This document shows, piece by piece, positions 52,083-61,006 of a stretch of 64,000 nt of DNA (positions within the stretch are counted from its first letter, which is position 1; each line of letters opens with the position of its first letter). The notes beneath the pieces were generated by a model. It worked only from the letters and a program-made list of their open reading frames with translations. It was not told where the DNA came from and made no database searches. A program made the translations under genes and the position numbers. The stretch is from Sphingorhabdus sp. EL138 (lineage in GTDB: Bacteria; Pseudomonadota; Alphaproteobacteria; Sphingomonadales; Sphingomonadaceae): NCBI RefSeq assembly GCF_945890115.1, contig NZ_CAMDCK010000006.1:61792-125791 (forward strand), given 5' to 3'.

Positions 52083-53741
52083 ATGCAGTGGGATGAGGAT
52101 TTCGACGTCGTTTGCGTCGGATCGGGGCTTGGAGGCATGTCCGCAGCGCTGACCGCTGCCGAGCGCGGAGCTACGGCAATTGTGCTCGAAAAATTTGACT
52201 TACTGGGTGGTACGTGTGCGCTGTCATCCGGTCAGTTATGGCTCGGGCCGCATCACTTGCAGTCCGATGCCGTGGCGGACAGTGACGAAGATGCGGACGC
52301 TTATCTGACTCACTTGTCGCAAGGCTTCGCAACGCCAGACCGCCGCCGTGTGTTTATCGAACGCGGACGAGAGGCGCTGCGTTTCATGACCGATGTTATC
52401 GGCATAGAAATGGCGGTGATCGATAAACTGCCTGACTATTATTATCCCGCAGTTCAGGGATCAAAGTCAGCAGGTCGCTATGTCGAGGTAATGCCCTTCG
52501 CAGCGAGCCGCCTCGGCGCTCTCGCGGACAAGGTTCTGACGTCGCCTTACGGTGACGGCTACAGTTATACCACCTCGAATGAATTTGTCGCGATGCAGAC
52601 CGGCGGCGCGTCGGTGGTGGAAGCGCTCCAACATCATCTTAAAGCAGGCGAAAGATGTGCTGGCGCTGGGCTTGCGGCAGCGCAAGTGTTTGCGGCGCGC
52701 GAACGCGGTGTGGTGATGCGGACGTCTTCTGCTGTCACCGAACTTATCATCGAAGATGGCGAAGTGCTGGGCGTCGTCGTCAAGGATGCCGACGGCGAAA
52801 AGCGCATTCGCGCACGGCTTGGCGTTGTACTCGCAACCGGAGGGTATGATTGGAAGCCAGATTTCGTGCGCGCCTTTGATGCACTACCTGAGGCCGGAAG
52901 CATGTCACCACCAACGGTCACAGGTGACCATATCATGATGGCGGCACGGGCAGGGGCAATCGCTGTGCCGGCGCGCGCGCCGTCGCAAAGTCCGATCTTT
53001 TTGGGCTACAAAGTGCCGGGCGAGAAAATTTACGGTAAAGACAGCTACAGAATGTATTTGCCGGGCGTTCCGCACAGCATCGCGGTGAACCGTCATGGCA
53101 AACGCTTCGCCAATGACGGCTTTTACCCCGACGTCGCAACAAAAGTTGCACGCTTTGACGGGCAGGAAAACGGTCAGCCCAATTGGCCGGCTTGGATAAT
53201 ATTCGATCAGAACATGCTCGACAAATATGGCATGTCGCCGAGCTGGCCAGGAATGGAATTGCCAGAAGGCATGGCTGCGACGGCGGATTCTTTAGCGGAG
53301 TTGGCGCAAACGGTCGGAATCGATGCCGACGCGCTGGCCGAGACCATAAAGCGATATAACGGCTTTTGCAGCGACGGCGTTGATCATGATTTCGGGCGCG
53401 GCACGGTCCCTTGGGGCCGGATCATGACTGGCGATCCGAATTTACTCAATCCCAACATGGCACCGGTGCTGACTGCGCCGTTTTATGCCGTGAAGATTGA
53501 GCGCGTGACCATGGGTGTTCCAACCGCTGGTCTCCCCATCGATGTCGATGGCCGTGTACTCGATGTCAGCGACCAACCCATCCCCGGGCTTTATGCGGCT
53601 GGCAACTCCGCAGCGTGGCTGGACATCGGTGGTGGCTATAATAGCGGCATCGCGAACACACGCGGTGTACTCTACGGTTATCTTGCAGCCCTCGACATGA
53701 CGAGCCAGCGTATAGCGGCCAGTGAAAGAAATTCAGCATAA
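52083..53741 (+). CDS. KstD-like FAD-dependent dehydrogenase
   Basis: A 552-residue flavoprotein from ATG 52083 (GGGAGG upstream). The FAD motif is VVCVGSGLGGMSAALTAAERG, with LLGGTCALSSGQLWLG. The C-terminal part has GLYAAGNSAAWLDIGGGYNSG, keeping an aromatic Tyr in the loop where KstDs have a catalytic Tyr. It fits 3-ketosteroid-1-dehydrogenase-like enzymes, which introduce a ring double bond next to a ketone. It overlaps the downstream SDR by one base (TAATG). It differs from the related protein at 10858 in this loop. Confidence 0.84.
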   Translation: MQWDEDFDVVCVGSGLGGMSAALTAAERGATAIVLEKFDLLGGTCALSSGQLWLGPHHLQSDAVADSDEDADAYLTHLSQGFATPDRRRVFIERGREALRFMTDVIGIEMAVIDKLPDYYYPAVQGSKSAGRYVEVMPFAASRLGALADKVLTSPYGDGYSYTTSNEFVAMQTGGASVVEALQHHLKAGERCAGAGLAAAQVFAARERGVVMRTSSAVTELIIEDGEVLGVVVKDADGEKRIRARLGVVLATGGYDWKPDFVRAFDALPEAGSMSPPTVTGDHIMMAARAGAIAVPARAPSQSPIFLGYKVPGEKIYGKDSYRMYLPGVPHSIAVNRHGKRFANDGFYPDVATKVARFDGQENGQPNWPAWIIFDQNMLDKYGMSPSWPGMELPEGMAATADSLAELAQTVGIDADALAETIKRYNGFCSDGVDHDFGRGTVPWGRIMTGDPNLLNPNMAPVLTAPFYAVKIERVTMGVPTAGLPIDVDGRVLDVSDQPIPGLYAAGNSAAWLDIGGGYNSGIANTRGVLYGYLAALDMTSQRIAASERNSA

Positions 53742-54517
53742 TGAAGCAGTTTGCCGGAAAAGTCGCCCTTGTTACTGCTGCAGGTGCCGGCATCGGAGCC
53801 GCTACTGCGCACATGTTTGCGGACCGAGGCGCGCAAGTCATGCTTGCTGACATCAACAGCGATTCAGGGGAGGCGCAGACCGAGTTATTGAGAGCTGCCG
53901 GTGCCGACGTGCGGTTCTTGCGGGCGGATGCAACCCAGGAAGATGACGTCGCCCGTTTGGTTGCACATACCATCGAAGCATTTGGCGGATTACATATCGC
54001 GGCTAATATTGTCGGTGACGCGCATCGTGATGCATCGGGCAACGACTTCCACAATCAAAGCCTTGAAAGCTGGGAGCACACGATGGCGGTTACGCTGCGC
54101 AGTGTCTTCCTCTCCATGAAATATGAAATCGCGCATATGATCGAGAATGGCGGCGGTTCGATTGTGAACATTACCTCCTTGGCGGGGCTGCTCTACGTAG
54201 GCACAGCAGGCGCAGCCTATGCGGCGTCGAAGGCGGGAGTCATTCGCCTAACAAAGTTCGCCGCCGTCAGCTATGCGGATCGTGGCGTGCGCGTAAACTG
54301 TATCGCACCGGGCGTCACTCCGACAGAAGCGTACAACAAAGCCGGGCCTGAGATCGGCCAGATGGTGATTGACATGCTGGTCAAGGAACAGCCGATAATG
54401 CGAGCTATCCACCCGTCTGAGCAGGCAAAAGTCGTTGCATGGCTGTGCTCGGACGACGCGGCGATGGTGACCGGGCATGTCCTTCCGGTTGATGGAGGGT
54501 GGACAGCGAAATGCTAA
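53741..54517 (+). CDS. SDR-family oxidoreductase (atypical cofactor loop)
   Basis: A 258-residue SDR. The glycine loop reads TAAGAGIGAATA, with Ala for the first Gly of TGxxxGxG, and the NNAG turn is replaced by ANIVG. YAASK and the C-terminal PVDGGW are standard. LADINSD after beta-2 suggests NAD. It overlaps the KstD-like gene by one base, so both probably act on the same intermediate. No gene follows for 250 bases. Confidence 0.84.
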   Translation: MKQFAGKVALVTAAGAGIGAATAHMFADRGAQVMLADINSDSGEAQTELLRAAGADVRFLRADATQEDDVARLVAHTIEAFGGLHIAANIVGDAHRDASGNDFHNQSLESWEHTMAVTLRSVFLSMKYEIAHMIENGGGSIVNITSLAGLLYVGTAGAAYAASKAGVIRLTKFAAVSYADRGVRVNCIAPGVTPTEAYNKAGPEIGQMVIDMLVKEQPIMRAIHPSEQAKVVAWLCSDDAAMVTGHVLPVDGGWTAKC

Positions 54518-54601
54518 TAAGGACGGGGCGGCTTGTACGACTAAATGTTGCCGAATTATCACAGACGTTACGGAAATGAGGCTAAAACCGACATTATATC
54601 G

Positions 54602-54643
54602 CCCTCACTCAGGAGCCAATCTTTAGATAGGTGTGAGTGAGGG
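54602..54643 (+). promoter_or_regulatory. Long inverted repeat upstream of TonB receptor
   Basis: CCCTCACTCA at 54602-54611 and TGAGTGAGGG at 54634-54643 are perfect complements with a 22-nt spacer. The pair lies 126 bases before the receptor start in a 250-bp gap. It could be a dyad operator or an mRNA leader hairpin; no T-run follows, so a terminator for the SDR gene is less likely. Confidence 0.45.
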
Positions 54644-54768
54644 AGGCAACTACGATTACGCACAAACCGGCATAAATAACGCCGTTCTAGTTTCACGCGA
54701 TGGCTAAAAGGTACAAGGTGCTCCGCCATTGGGTATGCAGTATTAAAAGATTTTTAGGGGAGGCTTGT

Positions 54769-57195
54769 ATGAAAATTGGTAACATCCGCACGTTGTTTAT
54801 GACGTCGACGGTTCTGGCGGCAGGACTTGTAATCTCGGGCGCGGCGCAGGCGCAATCTGCACCGGCAGAAGAAGAAACAGCCGATCAAGGCGGTATCGCC
54901 GAGATCATTGTCACAGCGCGCAAGTCATCGGAAAATATTCAATCCGTTCCGGTTGCCGTTACGGCTTTGAGTGCTGACGATTTGGCAAGCAAGCAAGTGT
55001 TTGAAGTTACCGATTTGGCTCGCACCGCGCCAAGTTTGACTATCAGCACTGGCGGTACGGGTCCGGCATCAATCGTTTATCTCGCTATTCGCGGTCAGGC
55101 ACAGAATAGCCCGAACTCGCTTTCGGATTCGTCCGTCGGGATCTACATGGACGGCGTTTACGTCGCTCGTCCGATTGTCGGAAATCTCGGTTTCCTTGAT
55201 ATGGCCAGTGCAGAAGTTTTGCGTGGGCCGCAGGGTACGCTTTTCGGTCGCAACACAACAGGCGGCGCGTTGAACTTGACGAGTAATCGCCCTGGCGACG
55301 AATATGAAGCTATGCTCAAGGTCGGTTTTGGCAACTACAACTATCAATCGATTGAAGGCATGGTAAGTGCGCCGGTGAGCGAAGCTGTAGGGCTTCGGAT
55401 TGCTGGCCGTTATGGCAAGCGCGACGGATATTTCCAGAATGATAAGATCGGTTATCCGCAAGGAAGCATTGACAAGGATTTCGTCCTGCGCAGCACTTTG
55501 GTTGTCGCACCAGTCGAGTCGAATTTGAAGTTGACCGTAATCGCCGATTTTGTGCGTTATGCGGATGACGGCAATGCGACGGCGGTTGCCGCCATTAACC
55601 CCTCTGTTCTCTCGCTGCCCGGCTACGGAGCTTTCATTAACCCCGAATTTGCACAGTTTGTTTCATCGGCGCAGTTGCCCGCGTTCACAGCGGCGAATTC
55701 GAAATGGACGGACACATTCTCTCGTCCGCAAACGGGCGATTCCCAAATCGATACGTTGCAAAACAATAATGAGGTCGATGCAATTTCCGGAACGCTCGAA
55801 TGGGATCTTGGGGGCGTCAGCATCAAATCGATTACTGCCTATCGCAAGTCTTTCACAGACGACAGTCTTGACCTTCATGGGTTTCCCTCGTCCGTAAACC
55901 CGTTTACACCATTTCTGCCAAATGCAACGTCAGCCTTTATTAGTACTTACAACAATGAGCAGTTCAGCGAAGAACTCCAATTGTCTGGCTCATTGGGCGC
56001 GCTTGATTGGCAAACCGGCGTCTATTACTTTAAAGAATCGGGTGACGAACAGTCGCGCGCCTTCGTTCTTGGCGGCGTCCAAAGCGCCCGGACTCTGAGC
56101 GAATATAGTTCGCGGTCAGCTGGTGCGTTTGCGCAGCTTAACTACAATGTGACCGATGCCCTGCGCGTTACGGGTGGTTTACGCTACACATGGGATAAGC
56201 GCACGATCGACAGACAAAGCACAGACAACTGGCGTAAGCCGGATAATCTTGAAGTTTGCACTGTCGGCCCCAATACTGGAAAAACCGCTGAAGCAGCCCC
56301 TTGTACCGATCCGCGCTCGGCGAGCTTCAAATACCCTGCGTGGACCCTGGGTGCCGACTACCGTCTCAGCGACCAGTTGTTCCTTTATGCCAAGACCAGT
56401 GGTGCTTCGATGTCGGGTGGTTTCAACTCGCGGTTTGTGCCTGCACCGTTCACACAACAGTTTAATCCTGAAAAAGTGCGCGATGCCGAAGTCGGCTTCA
56501 AGGGCGATTTTCTCGACCGTCGTTTGCGGACCAACATGGCATTCTTTTTCGCCAAGCAATCCAATGTTCAGCGAATTGTCAATGCGCTTGTCGGTACGAC
56601 GCTCACTCAGTTCGTAACCAACACCGGCAAAGTCGATGCAAAGGGCTTCGAGTTTGAAGGTACTGCGCTGCCGTGGGATGGTATGGAACTGACGGGTAGC
56701 CTTTCCTATCTGGACGCAAAATATGTTCGTGGAAGCCGCACCGAGAACCAGGGAACTGCGTTAGCGCCCGTTCTTGTTGATCGCTCTGGGGAACCCGTAA
56801 CCCAGGCTCCAAAGTGGACATGGAATGTGGGCGCAACCCAGACGTTCCCGACCTCTTTCGGTGCAGTCTCCTTGCACGCGGACTATGCGTATATTGCAGA
56901 CCGGGCGATGGACGCGGCGACTGCAAAGTCGCTTGCGCAGGGTGGAACACAGTCAAATATCAACGCGATTGCGATTTCCAATGCGGCATCGATCATCAAG
57001 GGTTACGGATTGTTGAATGGTCTCATAGCGATCAACTTTGACAATCCCGGTATTGAATTGGCATTCTGGGGTCGCAACCTGACTAACCAGGCTTGGTTTA
57101 CGAACGTATTCAATGGCTACGCCGGTCTTGGCGCTACCGTGCAATTTCAGGGCGCGCCGCGCACTTTTGGTGCGACAGCGACAATCAAGTTCTGA
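54769..57195 (+). CDS. TonB-dependent outer-membrane receptor
   Basis: An 808-residue receptor from ATG 54769 (AGGGGAGG upstream). The signal peptide MTSTVLAAGLVISGAAQAQ ends at an AQA-Q site, followed by a TonB-box-like AEIIVTARK near residue 45. A plug domain (VYLAIRGQAQNSP, EVLRGPQGTLFGRNTTGGAL) leads to a 22-strand barrel ending GATATIKF with terminal Phe. It resembles the abundant sphingomonad receptors used for uptake of hydrophobic or polycyclic substrates. Likely carries the substrate of this locus. A strong terminator follows. Confidence 0.94.
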   Translation: MKIGNIRTLFMTSTVLAAGLVISGAAQAQSAPAEEETADQGGIAEIIVTARKSSENIQSVPVAVTALSADDLASKQVFEVTDLARTAPSLTISTGGTGPASIVYLAIRGQAQNSPNSLSDSSVGIYMDGVYVARPIVGNLGFLDMASAEVLRGPQGTLFGRNTTGGALNLTSNRPGDEYEAMLKVGFGNYNYQSIEGMVSAPVSEAVGLRIAGRYGKRDGYFQNDKIGYPQGSIDKDFVLRSTLVVAPVESNLKLTVIADFVRYADDGNATAVAAINPSVLSLPGYGAFINPEFAQFVSSAQLPAFTAANSKWTDTFSRPQTGDSQIDTLQNNNEVDAISGTLEWDLGGVSIKSITAYRKSFTDDSLDLHGFPSSVNPFTPFLPNATSAFISTYNNEQFSEELQLSGSLGALDWQTGVYYFKESGDEQSRAFVLGGVQSARTLSEYSSRSAGAFAQLNYNVTDALRVTGGLRYTWDKRTIDRQSTDNWRKPDNLEVCTVGPNTGKTAEAAPCTDPRSASFKYPAWTLGADYRLSDQLFLYAKTSGASMSGGFNSRFVPAPFTQQFNPEKVRDAEVGFKGDFLDRRLRTNMAFFFAKQSNVQRIVNALVGTTLTQFVTNTGKVDAKGFEFEGTALPWDGMELTGSLSYLDAKYVRGSRTENQGTALAPVLVDRSGEPVTQAPKWTWNVGATQTFPTSFGAVSLHADYAYIADRAMDAATAKSLAQGGTQSNINAIAISNAASIIKGYGLLNGLIAINFDNPGIELAFWGRNLTNQAWFTNVFNGYAGLGATVQFQGAPRTFGATATIKF

Positions 57196-57217
57196 TCTTT
57201 CCGGAATAAGTAATGTT

Positions 57218-57253
57218 AAAAAAGGCCGCCTCCGAAAAGAGGCGGCCTTTTTT
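57218..57253. terminator. Rho-independent bidirectional terminator
   Basis: GGCCGCCTC (57224-57232) and GAGGCGGCC (57239-57247) form a 9-bp GC stem with a 6-nt loop, flanked by A6 on the left and T6 on the right. It therefore serves both the TonB receptor (ending 57195) and the convergent lipoprotein gene (ending 57256). Confidence 0.93.
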
Positions 57254-57255
57254 GT

Positions 57256-58239
57256 TCAGAAGGACACGACGCCTTGCCCAGTTTTCGGGTCGACTGCGAA
57301 TGAGAGATGTTCGAGGAACGAATACCATTTGTCTCCTGACTTGCGCATGCAGTCGCTCTGCCGAAGCGCGAGTTTTTGAGTGCTGCCATCTTTCATGCTG
57401 AGCGTAATGCGCTGTGTATCGAGCTGCACGCCGAACACGCCGTCTGAATCGACCACGAAATTGGGCATTTCCAGCTTGATGTCGGTGTAGCTGTTCATGA
57501 TCGCGGCATAATGCGCGCGGACTTCCTTCATACCACGCAGATTGCTAGCAAAGCTGTCGTAGACCAGAATGTCCTCGCCGGGTCCATAATAGCCCATCAA
57601 CATATCCAGACTTGTTGAAGCGCCACCGACGTCCATCCATGTCCGGATAGCGGCTTTTGCTTCTTCAGGGGTGGAAGCTGGGCCGGGCAGGGGATCTTCG
57701 GACCAAGCTATTTCGCCGCGAGCGTTGACAGGGCCGTCGATGATAGCAGCCCCCGATTTTGGATCAATCGGCAGCGAAATATGCTGCTGCACGATTTTCC
57801 ATTCGTTACCGATTTTCTTGAACGCATCGAGTTGCCGCACGCTGAGCGACATTTTCTTGCCGTCCTTCAACACCGCATCGAATTCGATCAGCGATGCCGC
57901 ACAGGCAAAATTTCCATTGGTCGCTAGATTCATTTCCGCCATCCTATGCGTCATGGACTGAATGGCCGCCATTTGCGGTGCAAAACCGGCGTAAATTTGA
58001 TCGCGGCCCTTGTAGATGCCCGGCGCGTAAATATCGAGCACGGTTGCGTCGTCAGCATAATAGCCGATGAGCTTGTCCATGTTGGTTTCGGTGGCCATCG
58101 TCGTTTTGATCTGTTTGATTGCGGCAACGTCGGCGGGCGCGTTAAATGAAACAGGCTTTTCTGCGTTCGCACACGATGCGAGCATAGCCAAGCATGACAC
58201 CAATGGTGCCATAGCCGCGCACTTTTTCAATCTACCCAT
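57256..58239 (-). CDS. Lipoprotein with tandem SnoaL/NTF2-like domains
   Basis: From ATG 58239 (AAGGAGAAGG upstream) the protein has 327 residues. The signal MGRLKKCAAMAPLVSCLAML ends at the lipobox LASC, so Cys23 is the probable lipid-anchored residue. Two NTF2-like domains follow: KTTMATETNMDKLIGYYADD and about 150 residues later MDVGGASTSLDMLMGYYGPG, each ending with a similar VRQ/LRQ...W...HLSFAVDPKTG pattern. It is probably periplasmic or outer-membrane associated, sharing a terminator with the receptor. It may bind the imported substrate. Function inferred only from fold and context. Confidence 0.75.
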   Translation of the reverse strand: MGRLKKCAAMAPLVSCLAMLASCANAEKPVSFNAPADVAAIKQIKTTMATETNMDKLIGYYADDATVLDIYAPGIYKGRDQIYAGFAPQMAAIQSMTHRMAEMNLATNGNFACAASLIEFDAVLKDGKKMSLSVRQLDAFKKIGNEWKIVQQHISLPIDPKSGAAIIDGPVNARGEIAWSEDPLPGPASTPEEAKAAIRTWMDVGGASTSLDMLMGYYGPGEDILVYDSFASNLRGMKEVRAHYAAIMNSYTDIKLEMPNFVVDSDGVFGVQLDTQRITLSMKDGSTQKLALRQSDCMRKSGDKWYSFLEHLSFAVDPKTGQGVVSF

Positions 58240-58364
58240 GACCTTCTCCTTTTGTTGAAGCATGAGGCTATCAATGCCACGTTCGTGCGTCCCTGCCCGG
58301 GGACAGGTCGATTGCTGGTGATAATCCTCAAGCTGTACCGGTAGTTCAGCAAAGGCAGTTGGGT

Positions 58365-59726
58365 ATGAGTGAAGCGATTATCCTGAACGGAGAAATGGAC
58401 CGCAAGGTATTTGCCTGGCTGGAGAGCAATCTGGGAAAGGTGACGCTTTTCACAGCGCATGCCCGGTGGCGAACCGGTTGGGACGCCGAAGTATCGCGCG
58501 ATGGTGAGTTGATATCGCTCTACATCCGCGGCCCGCGCGGGGATAATTACACCTCTCCGATCAATATGGCGCAGGAGGCGGCGATCCATCGCGCTTATCT
58601 CGCCAATGGCATTCCGGTGCCAAAGGCTATTGGCCTTATCGATGACCCCGAAGCGCTCGTGCTTGAACGCATCCATGGAATTATCAACACCAATTTGATC
58701 GTCGATACTGATATCCAGAAAAAAGTCCGCGAAGAATTTGTGGAGATTATGGCGGCGATCCACCGCATGCCCACAGAAGCTTTTGCTGAAGTCGGTCTGG
58801 ACGTTCCGCAAGGTGCAGATGCGGTGTCGCGCAACCTGTATGCAGCCTCCGAAGCGATCTTCGACCGGCTAATCGGACGACCATGGCCTTTGATGCGATT
58901 CACTGCCGGATGGTTGAGGCGTCATGTGCCGAAAGACCGGACACGTGCCGCTTTCATCAATCCGGATGCCGGACAATTCCTGTTCGATGGCGACCGCGTT
59001 ACAGGTCTGATCGATTTCGAGATGTCGTCCTTCGGCGATCCGGCGGCCGAACTTGCAGGGATGCGATTGCGCGATACGTCCGAACCGCTTGGGAACCTGT
59101 CGGCGCTGTATGATCATTATGAAAAAGTCAGCGGCGACCGGATATCGAAGCAAGTGATCGAATATCACACAGCCGGTTTTTGCGGGGTTAACGGCTTCAT
59201 GCTCTGGCCGCTGGCGTTTACGTCAACGCAGGAGCAGGACTACATGGCCTATCTCAATTTCGCCGTTGCGACCGCGCGCTGGAGCTATACCGCGATGGCG
59301 GCGCACATTGGTTTGCAATTGATCGAACCACGCGAGCCCGTCGTGCGCGAAATGGGCTTCAACCAAGCCGGTTCGCATCTGGTTCGGCAGATTGGCACGC
59401 TCCCCGCACCCGATGATCAAACCGCCTATTCGCGCGATTCGGCTGCGGCGTTGGCGCTCTATCAGCAGCGCTGGCTGACTTACGGTGCAGACGTCGTCGA
59501 CGCCGATCTGGATGATACCGCTGCGTTGATAGGTCAGCGTCCGACCGATCAGGACGACATGATGGAAAAGCTGGAAGCCTTTGTCCTGCAAGCCGGACCC
59601 GAATATGACGCCCGCCTGATCCAGCATTTCCACAACTGGTTGCGGCGTCAGGACTTTCTGTTGACCGGATGCGGCATTGCGTCTGCGTTCGTCGGGCTGG
59701 ACCTTCAGATCATTCCGGAACGCTAA
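58365..59726 (+). CDS. APH-fold phosphotransferase-like protein with altered catalytic loop
   Basis: A 453-residue protein from ATG 58365. The fold is recognisable from LISLYIRGPRGDN, EALVLERIHGI and the metal segment TGLIDFEMSSFGDPAAELAG. Where the Brenner HxDxxxxN motif is expected the sequence reads FINPDAGQFLF: an Asp is kept, the loop is two residues shorter and Gln replaces Asn. The protein at 61762 has the matching LTGDCGQFLS. Both share a C-terminal extension ending in a FHxxxRxxxLxxG region. They are paralogues; kinase activity is uncertain. Confidence 0.7.
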   Translation: MSEAIILNGEMDRKVFAWLESNLGKVTLFTAHARWRTGWDAEVSRDGELISLYIRGPRGDNYTSPINMAQEAAIHRAYLANGIPVPKAIGLIDDPEALVLERIHGIINTNLIVDTDIQKKVREEFVEIMAAIHRMPTEAFAEVGLDVPQGADAVSRNLYAASEAIFDRLIGRPWPLMRFTAGWLRRHVPKDRTRAAFINPDAGQFLFDGDRVTGLIDFEMSSFGDPAAELAGMRLRDTSEPLGNLSALYDHYEKVSGDRISKQVIEYHTAGFCGVNGFMLWPLAFTSTQEQDYMAYLNFAVATARWSYTAMAAHIGLQLIEPREPVVREMGFNQAGSHLVRQIGTLPAPDDQTAYSRDSAAALALYQQRWLTYGADVVDADLDDTAALIGQRPTDQDDMMEKLEAFVLQAGPEYDARLIQHFHNWLRRQDFLLTGCGIASAFVGLDLQIIPER

Positions 59727-60160
59727 TCCGCCATTTTGGAGGCTTCCGGGTTGCCCGGCTCAACCGCGCCAAAACAGGATTGTGCGAGATAGCTGCAGCT
59801 ATATTCGCGGACGCGATGCAATTTGCCGTCAGCCAGTTCAAACGCAAAATGATAGGCATTGTTGTACCGCCGCCCGTTCAGCATCTCGCCATCGGTTTCC
59901 GCCTCGACAGTGATCTTGTTGCCCTCACCGATCATGTTCAAGACCGCCAAGTGAATAGGCGCTTTCATCAATTGCGACATCGTTGGCGGCACTTGCGAAA
60001 ACGCCTCGCGGCCCCATTCAATTTGCAACCAGTCAGGGGCGCGCGCCATTGTCGTGAACAGGAAATTTTCGGTGGTGAGCGCAAGGATCGCGTCGCAATT
60101 GCCCGAATTTACCGCTTCAAAATAGCTACGCACAACAGCTTTATTTGCTTCAAGCGACAT
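59723..60160 (-). CDS. SnoaL-like (NTF2-fold) protein
   Basis: A 145-residue SnoaL-like protein from ATG 60160 (GGGAGAA upstream). It has the usual helix EANKAVVRSYFEAVNSGNCD, ENFLFTTMARAP, and NNAYHFAFELADGKLHRVREY at the end. Last in a minus-strand operon behind two SDR genes and a phosphotransferase-like gene, and convergent with the paralogous phosphotransferase, stops overlapping by four bases. Reaction unknown. Confidence 0.76.
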   Translation of the reverse strand: MSLEANKAVVRSYFEAVNSGNCDAILALTTENFLFTTMARAPDWLQIEWGREAFSQVPPTMSQLMKAPIHLAVLNMIGEGNKITVEAETDGEMLNGRRYNNAYHFAFELADGKLHRVREYSCSYLAQSCFGAVEPGNPEASKMAD

Positions 60161-60175
60161 CAAATTCTCCCTTAT

Positions 60176-60997
60176 TCAGTGATTTGCAGGCGCACCCATA
60201 GTCGCGCGGTAAGATATCGGCTGTTTGCCATCGAGATCGACGATCCGGTAGCGCTCGCCCAATTCCGCACCGATGAGGGCTTGCCCTGATAGCGACATGA
60301 GGTCGGGGTCACGGGCCAAGGCGTCAATCACCAACCCGGTAAATTCTGGCGTCTCCCAGTTAGGCAGGTTTGCGCGTAACTCTTCAGGCAAATACTCAGA
60401 CGGGATGGCTTTGACGGCGTCGGTCAGAATGAAGCCCGGCCAGATTGCGACAGCAGCCACATTGTGCTGTGCCAGATCGACCGCCATGTCACGCATCATT
60501 TTGTCAGTTCCGGCCTTTGCTGCACCATAAGCCGCGCCGTGGAAATAGGAGACCGAACCGTAGAAAGAAATGCTCGCAATCAGTCCGCGTTTCGCCGCAA
60601 CCATCATGGGAGAAGCGTAGTAAGCCGCAACATAGTTGGAGCGCAGGCCAACATCGATCATATCCGAGAGGTTGAGCGGCTTTTCCCAAAAGCCGCCGGG
60701 AGCCATCAGCGCGTCAGGGTAAACTGCCGCCGCATTGTTGACCAATATATCGAGACGCCCTGCCTCTTTGGCTATCCGCGCAAAAAGCGCCGCAACTTGC
60801 TCGTCGTCCTGATGGTCGCAAACGACGGCGACACCTTTACCGCCACCCGCATTGATCTCGCCAACGACGCTCTCAAGTTCGGCGGCGTGACGTCCTGTGA
60901 CGTAAACGGTTGCGCCCTTTGAGCCAAAGGCCCGCGCGATCCCTCGTCCCAGCCCACGGCTTGCGCCTGTCACCAATACGATGGTCTCGTTCATCAT
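60176..60997 (-). CDS. SDR-family oxidoreductase, DHRS1-like
   Basis: A 273-residue SDR. TGASRGLGRGIA, TGRHAAEL (NADP type), NNAAA, and YGAAK are seen. PGGFWEKPLNLSDMIDVGLRS matches the DHRS1-type insertion. Start 60997 has AGGGGG upstream (a second ATG follows directly). Nine bases after the neighbouring SDR's stop, so the two are co-transcribed and may act in sequence. Confidence 0.85.
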   Translation of the reverse strand: MMNETIVLVTGASRGLGRGIARAFGSKGATVYVTGRHAAELESVVGEINAGGGKGVAVVCDHQDDEQVAALFARIAKEAGRLDILVNNAAAVYPDALMAPGGFWEKPLNLSDMIDVGLRSNYVAAYYASPMMVAAKRGLIASISFYGSVSYFHGAAYGAAKAGTDKMMRDMAVDLAQHNVAAVAIWPGFILTDAVKAIPSEYLPEELRANLPNWETPEFTGLVIDALARDPDLMSLSGQALIGAELGERYRIVDLDGKQPISYRATMGAPANH

Positions 60998-61006
60998 TTC
61001 ACCCCC

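Noticed and set aside
58280..58310. Near-palindrome around CCTGcCCGGGGaCAGG in the divergent gap at 58240-58364.
   Set aside because: GC-rich imperfect symmetry with no regulator gene beside it; chance is likely.
59669..60289. 206-codon + strand frame over the SnoaL gene and SDR 3' end.
   Set aside because: Antisense to two recognisable genes with normal starts and ribosome sites.
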